A stretch of DNA of 35,900 nt from a bacterium (GCA_028699365.1 JAQVUQ010000001.1:2782-38681); one strand, 5' to 3'; counted from the stretch's first letter, positions 8,654 through 16,985 are shown. Notes: generated by a model from the sequence alone, not told the origin. Numbers and translations are program-made.

Positions 8654-9988
8654 TCACCTTCCACGCTGCTTTTGTCTTCTGTCGTTTATCTCAGCTTTGG
8701 CATGCTTTATCGATTCCATAAGCGGCAGCCTTCCGGGACACACGTAAGAGCAGCAGCCGCATTCAATACAATCAAACAGACCGTACTCGTTCTCCGCCTG
8801 ATCATAATTCAGAGATCGTGAATAGTGATAGAGAGATACCGGCATCAGATAAACAGGACAGACGTCGACACAGCGAGCACATCTTATGCATACCACCGGT
8901 TCCTCGCGTCTTAAGTCCTCGCCACGCATGACTACAATGCCGCCGGTATTTTTGGTAACCGTTACCTGCGGTGTATAGACGGACATGCCCGTCATAGGGC
9001 CTCCCGCAATGATCTTGGCGGGTTCTCCGGTATAACCGCCGCATTCCTCTATAAGATTCTCCAGGCTGGTGCCGATACGGGCAATCAGATTTCCGGGAAC
9101 GGCCACGCCGGGTCCGGTGACGGTAACGCCCCTGGCTATCAGAGGCATCCCGGTAGTCACCAGTTCAAAGACCTTGGAGACGGTAGCGACATTGTTGACT
9201 ATGACGCCGGCTTCAGACGGCAATCCACCGGAGGGCACTTCCCTTCCCAGCAGGGCCTTTATCATCTGTTTCTCTCCGCCCTGCGGATATTTGGTATCCA
9301 GAACAACCACGTCTATGCCGTCGTCTGCACCGGCGGAACTGCGTATTGCCGCTATGGCATCCGGCTTGTTCTCCTCGATCCCGATAACGACCCGGGCGTT
9401 ACCAAATATATAAGCGAGTATACGGATCCCGCCGATCACATGGTCAGGATGCTCCACCATCAGGCGATGATCCGTGGTCAGATAATCCTCACACTCCGCC
9501 CCGTTTATGATAATGGTATCGATCTTTCTATCAGGCGGAGGCGACAGCTTTACGTGTGTCGGGAAAGCGGCCCCGCCCATACCGACGATACCGCCTTCTC
9601 TGATGATACTTATAAGAGCGGCAGGATCCAGGTTTTCCCAGGCAGGGTGCGGCGTTATATCCTGATGAAGTTCGTCTTCTCCATCGTTCTCAATGATAAC
9701 GCTCAATACTTCCCGTCGTGCAATATGGGGGCGTGGCTCAATCGCCAGAACCTTACCGGATACGGAAGAGTGAACCGGTGCGGTTATCAGGGCCTCGGCA
9801 TCGCCTATCTTTTGTCCCATAAACACCCGGTCGCCCACGCTTACCAGAGGAGCGCAAGGCACACCGATATGCTGTATCAGCGGTAATACAGCCACAGCAG
9901 GCGGCTTGGCCGTCCCCATCGGCTTGCCCGCCGTCGCATCCTTATGATACTTGAGATGAATACCCTGAGGAAACGTCTTATTAATCAA
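8654..9988 (-). CDS. rnfC: Rnf complex NADH-binding subunit RnfC
   Basis: RnfC is the peripheral cytoplasmic subunit where NAD+ is reduced. The 444-residue protein has the N-terminal barrel-sandwich region (LPLIQHIGVPCAPLVSVGD, 35-53) and the nucleotide/FMN segment GMGGAAFPTHVK (136-147). It also has the SLBB-like region and two 4Fe-4S motifs, C367-C370-C373-C377 and C407-C410-C413-C417. The length matches clostridial/acetogen RnfC. It lacks the long Ala/Lys-rich tail of enterobacterial forms. Only a TTG start at 9988 preserves the conserved N-terminus; a GGGAG stretch lies upstream. It is the first gene of the rnf operon. Confidence 0.95.
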   Translation of the reverse strand: MINKTFPQGIHLKYHKDATAGKPMGTAKPPAVAVLPLIQHIGVPCAPLVSVGDRVFMGQKIGDAEALITAPVHSSVSGKVLAIEPRPHIARREVLSVIIENDGEDELHQDITPHPAWENLDPAALISIIREGGIVGMGGAAFPTHVKLSPPPDRKIDTIIINGAECEDYLTTDHRLMVEHPDHVIGGIRILAYIFGNARVVIGIEENKPDAIAAIRSSAGADDGIDVVVLDTKYPQGGEKQMIKALLGREVPSGGLPSEAGVIVNNVATVSKVFELVTTGMPLIARGVTVTGPGVAVPGNLIARIGTSLENLIEECGGYTGEPAKIIAGGPMTGMSVYTPQVTVTKNTGGIVVMRGEDLRREEPVVCIRCARCVDVCPVYLMPVSLYHYSRSLNYDQAENEYGLFDCIECGCCSYVCPGRLPLMESIKHAKAEINDRRQKQRGR

Positions 9989-10020
9989 ACCGGGTTTCTC
10001 CCTAAAGCAACTTATAGGTT

Positions 10021-10049
10021 ATTCTACCAACCGGTAAATAAAAAAGCAA
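10021..10049 (-). promoter_or_regulatory. Putative promoter of the rnfCDGEAB operon
   Basis: In the 72-bp gap before rnfC the minus strand has TTGCTT (10044-10049), a 17-bp spacer and TAGAAT (10021-10026, 5 of 6 matches to the -10 consensus). The predicted transcript would start near 10014, about 26 nt before the rnfC TTG. The -35 box is weak (3 of 6). Confidence 0.4.
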
Positions 10050-10060
10050 TCATTATGCCT

Positions 10061-11188
10061 TTACCATATGGCCTCTTCATATGCCCGATAAGTCTCTGCC
10101 GCCGTTTTCTCCCAGGAGAACTGCGCCGCACGCTCAAGTCCGCGGGCGATCATTTCCTCGGATAACGCCGGATCGGTCAGCACGGTGACGATTCCACGTG
10201 ATATGGCCCCCCGGTCGTTAGGATCCACCAGTAGTGCAGCATCGCCGGCAACCTCCGGCATGGAAGAGACGGAACTTGTCAGCACAGGTGTGCCGCTGGC
10301 CATTGCTTCCAGCACAGGCAAGCCGAATCCCTCATAAAGCGAGGGATAGACGAAAAGAGAGGCGGCAGCATAGAGGTCGGCCAATTGATCGTCGGTAAGA
10401 TAACCGGTAAAGCGCAGCCGGTTCCTTATCCCCAGAGCATCAGCCCGATCCTGCAGGCTTTCGCGTCCCCAACCTGCCTTGCCTGCCAGAACCAGCGGAT
10501 ATGAAGAACGCAAACTATCAGGCAGATCGGCATATGCTTCCAGAAGAGCAGGAATATTCTTTCGGGGCTCAAGCGTGCCCACAGAGAGGATGAATCTGCC
10601 GGGCAGATCCAGCGAGCGCAGCGTCTCTTTCACGGAGTCAGGATTACGGGGATGAAACATGCTGCCTGCCGCCAGACAGGTGACCCTGATCTTTCCGGCG
10701 TCGACATCCAGATAGCGCTGTATCTCTTCAGAAGCGCTCTCGGAGATAGTGATGATAATATCGGCTTTTTTTGCAGAGGGCGGTATGAGGTGCTTGAAGT
10801 ATACCTGCTTCACTAACTCATGCTTATCGGAATGACTGAAAAAGGTCATATCGAAGATGGTCAGCACGGAAGGCGTTGCAGCCGCCAGAGGCAGCACAAA
10901 ACCCGGGGCATGGAAAACGTCTGTCTTCAGCCGTCTAATCAAGCCCGGCAGAGCCGCCTGCTCCCATATTATCCTTGCCGGCCTCGACACTGTAAGCGGG
11001 CCGCAATCGATCAACGATAAGTTGTTACCCTCGATATTACGGAAATGGTGTTTATTCTCTCCGTTGACCAGCAGGCTTATACGACAGTCGTCTTCCATCC
11101 GGCTCATGGCACGCATCAGATTAATCATGTAAACACCGCCGCCGGTTTTCCTGGCGGGCAGTGCCAGAGCGTTGAATACGATGTGCAT
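10061..11188 (-). CDS. Glycosyltransferase family 4 (GT-B fold, GT1-type annotation)
   Basis: This cytoplasmic or membrane-peripheral retaining glycosyltransferase probably adds sugars during surface glycan assembly. From the ATG at 11188 it has 375 residues. The acceptor-side domain starts MHIVFNALALPARKTGGGVY. The nucleotide-sugar domain contains LSVGTLEPRKNIPALLEAY and ends with the ExxxxxxxE motif in SLYEGFGLPVLEAMASGTPVL. These are hallmarks of GT4 mannosyl/rhamnosyl-type transferases. The frame also permits a TTG at 11203 overlapping the upstream gene; I prefer 11188 because a GAGAGA site sits just before it. It follows the GT2 gene directly and both probably share a transcript. Confidence 0.92.
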   Translation of the reverse strand: MHIVFNALALPARKTGGGVYMINLMRAMSRMEDDCRISLLVNGENKHHFRNIEGNNLSLIDCGPLTVSRPARIIWEQAALPGLIRRLKTDVFHAPGFVLPLAAATPSVLTIFDMTFFSHSDKHELVKQVYFKHLIPPSAKKADIIITISESASEEIQRYLDVDAGKIRVTCLAAGSMFHPRNPDSVKETLRSLDLPGRFILSVGTLEPRKNIPALLEAYADLPDSLRSSYPLVLAGKAGWGRESLQDRADALGIRNRLRFTGYLTDDQLADLYAAASLFVYPSLYEGFGLPVLEAMASGTPVLTSSVSSMPEVAGDAALLVDPNDRGAISRGIVTVLTDPALSEEMIARGLERAAQFSWEKTAAETYRAYEEAIW

Positions 11189-11199
11189 GTTACGTTCTC

Positions 11200-11910
11200 T
11201 CAATCGAACAGTCTGTAACGCACCAGAGCTTTTAATGCAGTCAGGCCGTCTTTCCAGGTTATCTTTTTTCCCTGCCAGTATTCCCTGCCGTTATAGGATA
11301 TCGGGACCTCATATATGCGGTATCCCCTTTTCAACAGCTTGGCCGTCAACTCCGGCTCTATATCGAAACGATCCGAACGCAGTCTCATGCCTTCAACCGT
11401 CTCGCGTAAAAAACACTTGTAGCAAGTTTCCATATCCGTAAGGGTCGTATTGTAGAGGAGATTGGTAACGAAAGTCAGAAACTTGTTCCCGACCTGATGC
11501 CAGTAGAACATAGCCTTGTGCTCTCCCAGAAAACGGGAACCGTAAACGACCTTGCTCCTGCCGGAAATAATCGGCCTGAGCAGTTTTTCGTAATCGTCGG
11601 GATCATACTCCAGATCGGCATCCTGAATGATTACCACGTCACCGCGAGCCGATGCCAGGCCGCTTCTTACGGCCGCCCCTTTACCGCGGTTTATGCCATG
11701 CTCTATAAGCCTCATATCGGAGATCCAGGGTTTGAAATACTTCTCGTCGCCACTCTCGATAAGCTCGTGCAATAATCTTACGGTTCCATCGGACGAGCCG
11801 TCATCGACGATGACTATCTCCTTCTCCAATGTATTGGCAGCCACTCGCTCAAGAATATCGGCAACGGTTTGAACCTCGTTATATACCGGCACGATCACGG
11901 TTATCAACAT
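11200..11910 (-). CDS. Glycosyltransferase family 2, DPM1/ArnC-like polyprenyl-phosphate sugar transferase
   Basis: This GT-A enzyme resembles dolichyl/undecaprenyl-phosphate hexose synthases, which load a sugar from a nucleotide donor onto a polyprenyl phosphate. From the ATG at 11910 it has 236 residues, including ITVIVPVYNE (3-12), DDGSSDGT (36-43), NRGKGAAVRSG and the DXD-type QDADLEYDPDDY. No membrane helix is evident. The ATG at 11910 has a strong ribosome-binding site (GGGGGAAGGA). The longer frame to 11955 lacks one. A polyprenyl-linked product would fit the GT-C transferase divergently encoded next to it. Confidence 0.92.
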   Translation of the reverse strand: MLITVIVPVYNEVQTVADILERVAANTLEKEIVIVDDGSSDGTVRLLHELIESGDEKYFKPWISDMRLIEHGINRGKGAAVRSGLASARGDVVIIQDADLEYDPDDYEKLLRPIISGRSKVVYGSRFLGEHKAMFYWHQVGNKFLTFVTNLLYNTTLTDMETCYKCFLRETVEGMRLRSDRFDIEPELTAKLLKRGYRIYEVPISYNGREYWQGKKITWKDGLTALKALVRYRLFD

Positions 11911-11936
11911 GTCCTTCCCCCGGTTTGCAAAGCGTA

Positions 11937-11965
11937 TTGTAAAATAATCATGCAAAAGTTATACT
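11937..11965 (+). promoter_or_regulatory. Putative promoter for the small membrane protein and GT-C gene
   Basis: TTGTAA (11937-11942) is followed after 17 bp by TATACT (11960-11965, 5 of 6 to consensus). The predicted start near 11972 lies only 3 nt before the ATG at 11975. The transcript would therefore be nearly leaderless, or translation starts further downstream. Confidence 0.4.
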
Positions 11966-11974
11966 TCAAATATT

Positions 11975-12283
11975 ATGGTTACTCTATCATACTTGTTGGC
12001 GGACTACAACTGTGCTGAAAAAGGCGCAAAGACTGTAGATGAGTTCAAGGTTCAAGGTTCACCGTTCAAAGTTTTCAGCAACAGGCTCGGGTCCTTATTG
12101 GGCAAAAAGGCTCGGGCATCTCGCTCGGGAACCTTGAACTCTGAACATCTGAACCTTGAACCTTTAAAGGCGTGGCGTCCTTTACAGGATCATTCAGCCC
12201 TGGCTACAGTCCTTCTCCTGATCTGGGCGGCTGTCATCATATTCGCCTATATCTACATGTATCGCAACGCGCTAATTTCCTGA
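11975..12283 (+). CDS. Small single-helix membrane protein of unknown function, probably enlarged by repeat insertion
   Basis: I do not recognise this 102-residue ORF. Residues ~70-102 look genuine: a hydrophilic lead-in, one hydrophobic helix (SALATVLLLIWAAVIIFAY) and a short positively charged end. Residues ~23-67 are encoded by a repeat foldback (12041-12170) and look unlike a folded domain. No ribosome-binding site precedes the ATG. The stop codon lies inside the ribosome-binding site of the GT-C gene, suggesting translational coupling and a possible role as an accessory subunit of that transferase (inference). The true start may be elsewhere, or only the 3' part may be the original gene. 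Confidence 0.45.
   Translation: MVTLSYLLADYNCAEKGAKTVDEFKVQGSPFKVFSNRLGSLLGKKARASRSGTLNSEHLNLEPLKAWRPLQDHSALATVLLLIWAAVIIFAYIYMYRNALIS
12041..12170. repeat. Inverted foldback of TTCAAGG-type short repeats
   Basis: The left arm (12041-12071) contains TTCAAGG units ending GTTCAAAG. The right arm (12129-12170) carries the complementary CCTTGAA/TGAACC units. Read in the opposite sense the right arm gives GGTTCAAGGTTCA followed by variants of the same 7-mer. The ~57-bp centre contains three CTCGGG copies. The arms can pair imperfectly. The element is in frame within the small ORF. Confidence 0.75.
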
Positions 12284-12293
12284 GGAGGTCATC

Positions 12294-14237
12294 TTGCTCG
12301 ATATAGCGGCAGCAGCGGCATTGATCATCGCATCCTTCGGGCCGGGTTTTCTGGTGACCGAACGGCTGCTCAGAGAAAGGACTCCGACTCTTCTAACGGT
12401 TGTTTATTCATCAGCCGTCGGCTTCGGCATCTTCATTTATATCCTGCTGGGGATGAGTTATGCAGGAGTTCTGACCGCAAGCGCCATCCGTGCAATCACT
12501 CTGATTCTCATTCCTGTAACCTGTATTTTACTGTTGCGAAAAGGTAAAAAAGGATTGCTGTCAGGAGGCTTCAGCCTTCAGCCTTCAGCCTTCAGCCTGC
12601 CCCCCATAGTGATATGGGGGGCACTAATACTGCTCTTGCTTTCTATGGCCTTAAATCTGCTGGCGGCCCTCTCACCGTCCCTTTATTGGGATGAGCTCTC
12701 CTATCATCTTCCCTTGTCACGAGACTACCTTGCTCACGGCAGCATGATATCACATAACTTTATGCCTCACTCCTATATGCCGGAAGGCGCAGAGTTACTC
12801 TTCTCAGCCGGCATGGCTCTGGGCAGTGACAAAGTCCCTAATCTTCTTCACTTCTACTTTGGCATCTTGCTTGCCGCTGCAATAATCGCATTTGCCGTAA
12901 AGGCCGGAAGACCAAGGGCCGGTATTCTGGGCGCAGCTTTCTTCTATACCATGCCCGTCGTAACCTGGCTCTCTCCCCTGGCATACATAGATCTGATAGC
13001 CGGCCTGTTCTCCTTCCTGGCATTGCTGTCAGCCGTCAACGCTCTCGAAGAGCACAATGAAGAGCTTTCTACAGATAAGCCTCATAAACGGACCTCAACC
13101 CTTTGTGCCTTTGTGCCTCTGTGCCTGCCGCGCCGTAGCCCTTGGGCGAAGGGGGGCCTCTGTGCCTTGCCTGAAAAACTTTCGAAACGTTGGCTCCTAT
13201 GCGGCTTGCTCTCCGGCTTTGCCGTATCGGTGAAATACAGTGCAGGCATACTTCCGGCTCTGATTCTCATATTTCTATTGTTCAAGCTGTTTCGCCACAG
13301 GACCCGTGCAGCATCAATCCCTTTGCTCGCTTTTTTCATACCGCTGACACTTCTTACTCTTCCATGGATGGCCCGAAGTTACTTTCTGACCGGTACACCG
13401 CTTTGGCCCTACCTGTCGCTACTGATCAACGATCCTTTTACGGCAAATGAGGCTGAAATATTCCGCAGGACTTTTGCCGGTTTTTCGCAAGCATCCAGAA
13501 CATTGGCCGGCTTCCTCCTTCTGCCGTTCAACGCCGTATTCTCCAGTCGTCAATACGATGCCTCAATCGGCCCGGCCTTGCTGGCATTCGTGCCCGGATA
13601 CCTTATTCTTCGTCGTGCAAAATTGCTCTCCGTCACAATAATGCTCGCCTTCGCCTCCGCGTTCACCGTTATGTGGTACTTCAGCGGACCACAGATGCGG
13701 TTTGCCATTCCTGCGCTGGCCGTTTTTTCGCTTGCGGCAGGTCTTTCCGCATCCACCCTCTTAAAAACATCCTCTCTGAGGACGGTGGCCGGCATGATAA
13801 TACTTCTGGCTCTCGCCGCCAACTTCTTCTATACAGGCTGTCATGCCCGTGAGACTGCACAGCTTTCCCGCCTCGATAAGGCTAAGATCGGGCTCGGGTT
13901 GATCAGCGATGACGATTACTATAATTGTCTGGATATCTATCGTGTCGCCTCTTATGCAAACAAACATGTGCAGCCTGAAGAGAGGATTTTGGCGATAAAT
14001 GAAAACAGAGGCTATTTTTACAAGAGCGAATTTATCTGGTTAGCCGACTGGCTCGTCATTCAGGGGCTGAGTGCCATGCCCGATGCCGATTATCTGCTGA
14101 AGAAGAACATCAAATGGATAATCGTGACAGGAATGCCGGAGGCGCAGGCAAAATGGCTTATGGACGGAGTAACCACAGAGAGACTGAGAGTAGAGTATTC
14201 ATCCGGATCCGTAACTCTACTTCATATCCTTCGATAA
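12294..14237 (+). CDS. GT-C fold membrane glycosyltransferase (GT39/ArnT-like)
   Basis: The 647-residue polytopic membrane protein has about 12-13 hydrophobic segments. A first-loop acidic motif, WDELSYHLP (D133, E134), corresponds to the catalytic Asp/Glu loop of PMT/ArnT-type transferases using polyprenyl-phosphate sugars. A soluble C-terminal segment (~560-647) follows. It probably transfers a sugar onto a surface glycan, lipid or protein outside the inner membrane. It starts with TTG at 12294, set 5 nt after AGGAGG. Two short repeat insertions are read through in frame: residues ~92-104 (a 7-bp tandem) and ~270-293 (an 8-bp tandem plus a palindromic piece). Both fall in loops between membrane segments. 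Its 3' end overlaps the convergent SDR gene by 21 bp. Confidence 0.82.
   Translation: MLDIAAAAALIIASFGPGFLVTERLLRERTPTLLTVVYSSAVGFGIFIYILLGMSYAGVLTASAIRAITLILIPVTCILLLRKGKKGLLSGGFSLQPSAFSLPPIVIWGALILLLLSMALNLLAALSPSLYWDELSYHLPLSRDYLAHGSMISHNFMPHSYMPEGAELLFSAGMALGSDKVPNLLHFYFGILLAAAIIAFAVKAGRPRAGILGAAFFYTMPVVTWLSPLAYIDLIAGLFSFLALLSAVNALEEHNEELSTDKPHKRTSTLCAFVPLCLPRRSPWAKGGLCALPEKLSKRWLLCGLLSGFAVSVKYSAGILPALILIFLLFKLFRHRTRAASIPLLAFFIPLTLLTLPWMARSYFLTGTPLWPYLSLLINDPFTANEAEIFRRTFAGFSQASRTLAGFLLLPFNAVFSSRQYDASIGPALLAFVPGYLILRRAKLLSVTIMLAFASAFTVMWYFSGPQMRFAIPALAVFSLAAGLSASTLLKTSSLRTVAGMIILLALAANFFYTGCHARETAQLSRLDKAKIGLGLISDDDYYNCLDIYRVASYANKHVQPEERILAINENRGYFYKSEFIWLADWLVIQGLSAMPDADYLLKKNIKWIIVTGMPEAQAKWLMDGVTTERLRVEYSSGSVTLLHILR
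12570..12597. repeat. Tandem 7-bp repeat (TTCAGCC x4) inside the GT-C gene
   Basis: Four perfect consecutive copies of TTCAGCC occur in the coding sequence. They are translated as FSLQPSAFSLPP in a loop after the second membrane segment pair. Because 7 is not a multiple of 3, a change in copy number would shift the frame. Confidence 0.9.
13101..13171. repeat. CTTTGTGC-type tandem repeat with palindromic insert inside the GT-C gene
   Basis: Three copies of an 8-bp unit (CTTTGTGC, CTTTGTGC, CTCTGTGC) at 13101-13124 are followed by the segment CGCCGTAGCCCTTGGGCGAA (13131-13150). A further CTCTGTGCC copy follows at about 13158. The whole block is read in frame as a Cys/Leu/Pro-rich loop (residues ~270-293) unlike the surrounding sequence. 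Confidence 0.85.
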
Positions 14238-15191
14238 CTGCAGTCGGTTATCCCAATATGATAACAGATCAGCCAGCGTCTTATCTAACGGTATTGCGGG
14301 TTCCCACCCGATATGCTCCCTGCACTTACTGTTATCCCCATAAATAATCGGCATATCGGATGGTCTGAATCGCTCAGCATCGACTCTGATGTCCGCTTCC
14401 ACTCCGGCCAGTTCCAAAAGCCTGACAAGTATCTGCTTTATACTGACGGCTCTGCCGCTGCAAACGTTATAGGCCTCACCGGAGACACCTTTCTCAAGCA
14501 GCAGATGATACGCCCTCACCACATCTCTGACATCGGCAAAGTCGCGTTCGGCGTCAAGATTGCCGGTTTCAATAAGAGGATCTCTGACGCCGCCGGCTAT
14601 CTCGCTTACCTGCCGGGCAAAGCCGGGACAGACAAATCGGTCGTCCTGCCGCGGACCTGTGTGATTAAAAGCGCGTGTCCTGATAATTCGCAGATCGTAG
14701 GAGTTGTGATACTGGTAGCCCAGCATGTCCTGAGCCACCTTGCTGACGGCATACGGATTACCCGGTCTGAACGGAGCGGTCTCGCCAACCGGCAACTCCC
14801 GGGGATCGACTATTCCGTATTCTTCACCGGTACCGCATAGCAGTATGGAAGGCGTCCTCTTCATCTTCCTGGCAGACTCCAGGATGTTCAGCGTTCCTTT
14901 GATATTAACGTCCATAGTCAGATGCGGGTCCGAAAACGACAGCGGCACAAAGCTTTGTGCCGCCAGATGATATACCCTTTCAGGAGATATCATATCGAAA
15001 GCATCGTTAATCGTCCGACCGTCCAGTATATTGCCGGTCAGTAACTCAATCCGGTCACGCAGGTGGGCAAGATTATCCAGCTTGTCATTAGGATGACAAA
15101 TACCGTAAATCGTGTTGTCGGGGTCCGCAGCCAGCAACTCCGCCAGATGACTGCCGACAAATCCTGCTATTCCGGTTATCAGTATGTTCAC
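14217..15191 (-). CDS. NAD(P)-dependent nucleotide-sugar epimerase/dehydratase (GDP-mannose 4,6-dehydratase/reductase family)
   Basis: This 324-residue extended short-chain dehydrogenase has the Rossmann motif TGIAGFVGSH (6-15), an active-site Thr/Glu region (GTGEEYG, 120-126) and the YxxxK motif at Y147 and K151. It also has the RAFNHTGPRQDDRFVCPGFARQ segment that resembles GDP-mannose 4,6-dehydratase and GDP-6-deoxy-mannose reductase (Rmd). It probably produces a deoxy-hexose donor. The start is the GTG at 15191, which has GGGGTGG upstream; the frame running to 15338 overlaps the next gene and adds non-homologous residues. Choosing between dehydratase and reductase is not possible by eye. 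Confidence 0.88.
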   Translation of the reverse strand: MNILITGIAGFVGSHLAELLAADPDNTIYGICHPNDKLDNLAHLRDRIELLTGNILDGRTINDAFDMISPERVYHLAAQSFVPLSFSDPHLTMDVNIKGTLNILESARKMKRTPSILLCGTGEEYGIVDPRELPVGETAPFRPGNPYAVSKVAQDMLGYQYHNSYDLRIIRTRAFNHTGPRQDDRFVCPGFARQVSEIAGGVRDPLIETGNLDAERDFADVRDVVRAYHLLLEKGVSGEAYNVCSGRAVSIKQILVRLLELAGVEADIRVDAERFRPSDMPIIYGDNSKCREHIGWEPAIPLDKTLADLLSYWDNRLQLSKDMK

Positions 15192-15246
15192 AAAACCACC
15201 CCGCGTTATCTGACTATACTCAATAGCATCTAAAGCTTTGAAGGGC

Positions 15247-16560
15247 TTATACAGGCAAACCGTTACAAGGACGGCCCATAGATATGTAGCGGAATCCGTA
15301 ATCCGACATGCGCTCCACATCATATATATTGCGGCCATCGATTATAACTGGCTTGTGCATGCGCCCTTTCAACTTTGAGAAATCAAGTTCCAGAAACTCG
15401 CTCCATTCCGTCAGTACCAGCAGCACATCCGCATCGACTGCCGCCTCATATGGGCTGTCAGCCCTGATCAGTCCGGCAATCATAGTTGAAGCGCTTTCAA
15501 ACGCCATCGGATCGTATGCGGAGACTACGGCGCCATCTGCAATCAATGCATTCAATACAGGTACGGACGGAGCCTCCCGCATGTCATCGGTGTTGGGCTT
15601 GAATGCCAATCCCAATACTCCTATGACCTTTCCGCTCAGCACGCCCAGTTCTTCCTTGATTTTGGAGATAAAGAGTTCACGCTGATAAGCGTTTACTCGC
15701 TCCACCTCACGCAGCATTGCCAACGATACTCCGTTTCTCTCGGCCGTTGACATCAGAGCTTTGACGTCTTTGGGAAAGCAGGATCCTCCGTAGCCCAGAC
15801 CGGCGTTAAGAAAGAGCGGCCCTATCCGTGGATCCAATCCCATACCCCTGGCTACGGTAGCGACATCGGCACCTATGGTTTCGCACAGGTTGGCAATAGC
15901 GTTTATAAACGATATCTTGGTAGCAAGAAAGGAATTGGATGCATATTTGATCATTTCCGCCGTGCGTAAATCCGTTATCAGAACCGGTGCCTTAAGAGGT
16001 TTATAGAGTTGCATGATTCGTTCGGCTGCGGCGGTGCTGTCACTGCCTATTATAATACGCTCCGGTTTCAAAGTATCGCTCACGGCACTCCCCTCCCTGA
16101 GGAATTCCGGATTAGAGACGACATCAAAGGATATGCTCTTATCGATTGCGTGTTCCCTGATCGTCTTACTCACCAACTCCCCGGAGCCGACCGGAACGGT
16201 ACTCTTATTAATTATTATCTTATAATCCCTGAGGTTGCGGCCTATATCTGCTGCAACAGAGAGAACCTGACTCATATCGGCCTCACCGTTATCCGCCTGT
16301 GGCGTGCCTACAGCAACGAAAATGATCTCGGACTCTTCAATCGCATAATCGAGAACACTGGTGAAGGAAAGACGGCCCGCCCGGACGTTCTTCAGCAACA
16401 GCTCTTCAAGGCCGGGCTCATATATCGGCATTTTCCCGTTTTTTAAATTCTCTATTCTAGCCGTATCCCTGTCAACGCAAATGACGTCGTTCCCCAACTC
16501 GGCCAGGCAAACACCTGTAGGAATACCTACATAACCTGTGCCCACTACGGCAATATGCAT
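15247..16560 (-). CDS. UDP-glucose/nucleotide-sugar 6-dehydrogenase
   Basis: This enzyme oxidises a UDP-hexose (probably UDP-glucose to UDP-glucuronate) with two NAD+. The 437-residue protein has the N-terminal GTGYVGIPTG (7-16), VGTPQADNGEAD (84-95), STVPVGSG (120-127) and NPEFLREG (150-157). It also has the K205/N209 region EMIKYASNSFLATK and the catalytic Cys261 in GYGGSCFPKD. A C-terminal UDP-binding domain follows. The order and spacing match Ugd/TuaD. The start at 16560 has a GAGGAGGA ribosome-binding site. UDP-glucuronate could supply the neighbouring transferases. Confidence 0.94.
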   Translation of the reverse strand: MHIAVVGTGYVGIPTGVCLAELGNDVICVDRDTARIENLKNGKMPIYEPGLEELLLKNVRAGRLSFTSVLDYAIEESEIIFVAVGTPQADNGEADMSQVLSVAADIGRNLRDYKIIINKSTVPVGSGELVSKTIREHAIDKSISFDVVSNPEFLREGSAVSDTLKPERIIIGSDSTAAAERIMQLYKPLKAPVLITDLRTAEMIKYASNSFLATKISFINAIANLCETIGADVATVARGMGLDPRIGPLFLNAGLGYGGSCFPKDVKALMSTAERNGVSLAMLREVERVNAYQRELFISKIKEELGVLSGKVIGVLGLAFKPNTDDMREAPSVPVLNALIADGAVVSAYDPMAFESASTMIAGLIRADSPYEAAVDADVLLVLTEWSEFLELDFSKLKGRMHKPVIIDGRNIYDVERMSDYGFRYISMGRPCNGLPV

Positions 16561-16625
16561 ACGTTCCTCCTCTAAGCTTCAGTCAGCCGACAATCAAATC
16601 TCCCATTCCCTGCAAAGAGCGATTA

Positions 16626-16985
16626 TCAGCTTTTGGACATCACGGCCACACCCAGGCAGATTATACATACCCCGGCCCAACGGACCATTGTAACGTGCTC
16701 CTTCAGTATCAGCCAGGATACCAGCAGCACCGCAACATAGCTCAGCGATATCAGCGGATACGCGAAGCTGAGTTCGACCTTGGACAATACCAGCAGCCAG
16801 ATAAGGGTGCTTACAATATATAGGCCAATACCTGTCCAGACATGGGGCATCATAAGTATTTTCATCAATTTAGCAGTCACCAGATTATCGGCAGCCACAT
16901 TGGCCCTCAACACTCCTGACTTTATGAATACCTGCCCGATCGATCCGAGTAAAACCGAAATCACGATCTGATAAAGGGGGTTCAT
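16626..16985 (-). CDS. Small EamA/SMR-type membrane protein, ArnE/ArnF-like flippase subunit
   Basis: The 119-residue protein has four predicted membrane helices, beginning with a short LYQIVISVLLGSIGQVFIKSG helix typical of the SMR/EamA half-transporter. It includes PLISLSYVAVLLVSWLILKE (~74-93). Proteins of this size near polyprenyl-phosphate glycosyltransferases often act like ArnE/ArnF, flipping undecaprenyl-phosphate-linked sugars. A drug-efflux SMR role is less likely in this glycan context. The obligate partner is not seen, so a homodimer or a distant partner is implied. It starts 16 bp after the gene behind it. Confidence 0.8.
   Translation of the reverse strand: MNPLYQIVISVLLGSIGQVFIKSGVLRANVAADNLVTAKLMKILMMPHVWTGIGLYIVSTLIWLLVLSKVELSFAYPLISLSYVAVLLVSWLILKEHVTMVRWAGVCIICLGVAVMSKS

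Larger units (their letters stand above)
11911..12293. other. Divergent intergenic region with repeats and a small ORF
   Basis: This 383-bp stretch separates the minus-strand GT2 gene from the plus-strand GT-C gene. It holds a candidate plus-strand promoter, a foldback of degenerate TTCAAGG repeats and a 102-codon ORF whose last third looks like a real membrane segment. A possible minus-strand -10 (TACAAT) for the GT2 gene lacks a convincing -35. Confidence 0.7.

Noticed and set aside
10021-10075. GGTAAA/TTTACC inverted repeat after the GT4 gene as a terminator
   Set aside because: The stem is only six pairs with a loop over 20 nt, so it is too weak to call.
15192-15338. N-terminal extension of the SDR gene
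   Set aside because: The residues lie antecedent to the Rossmann start and overlap the UDP-glucose dehydrogenase gene. A GTG with upstream GGGGTGG at 15191 fits the family.
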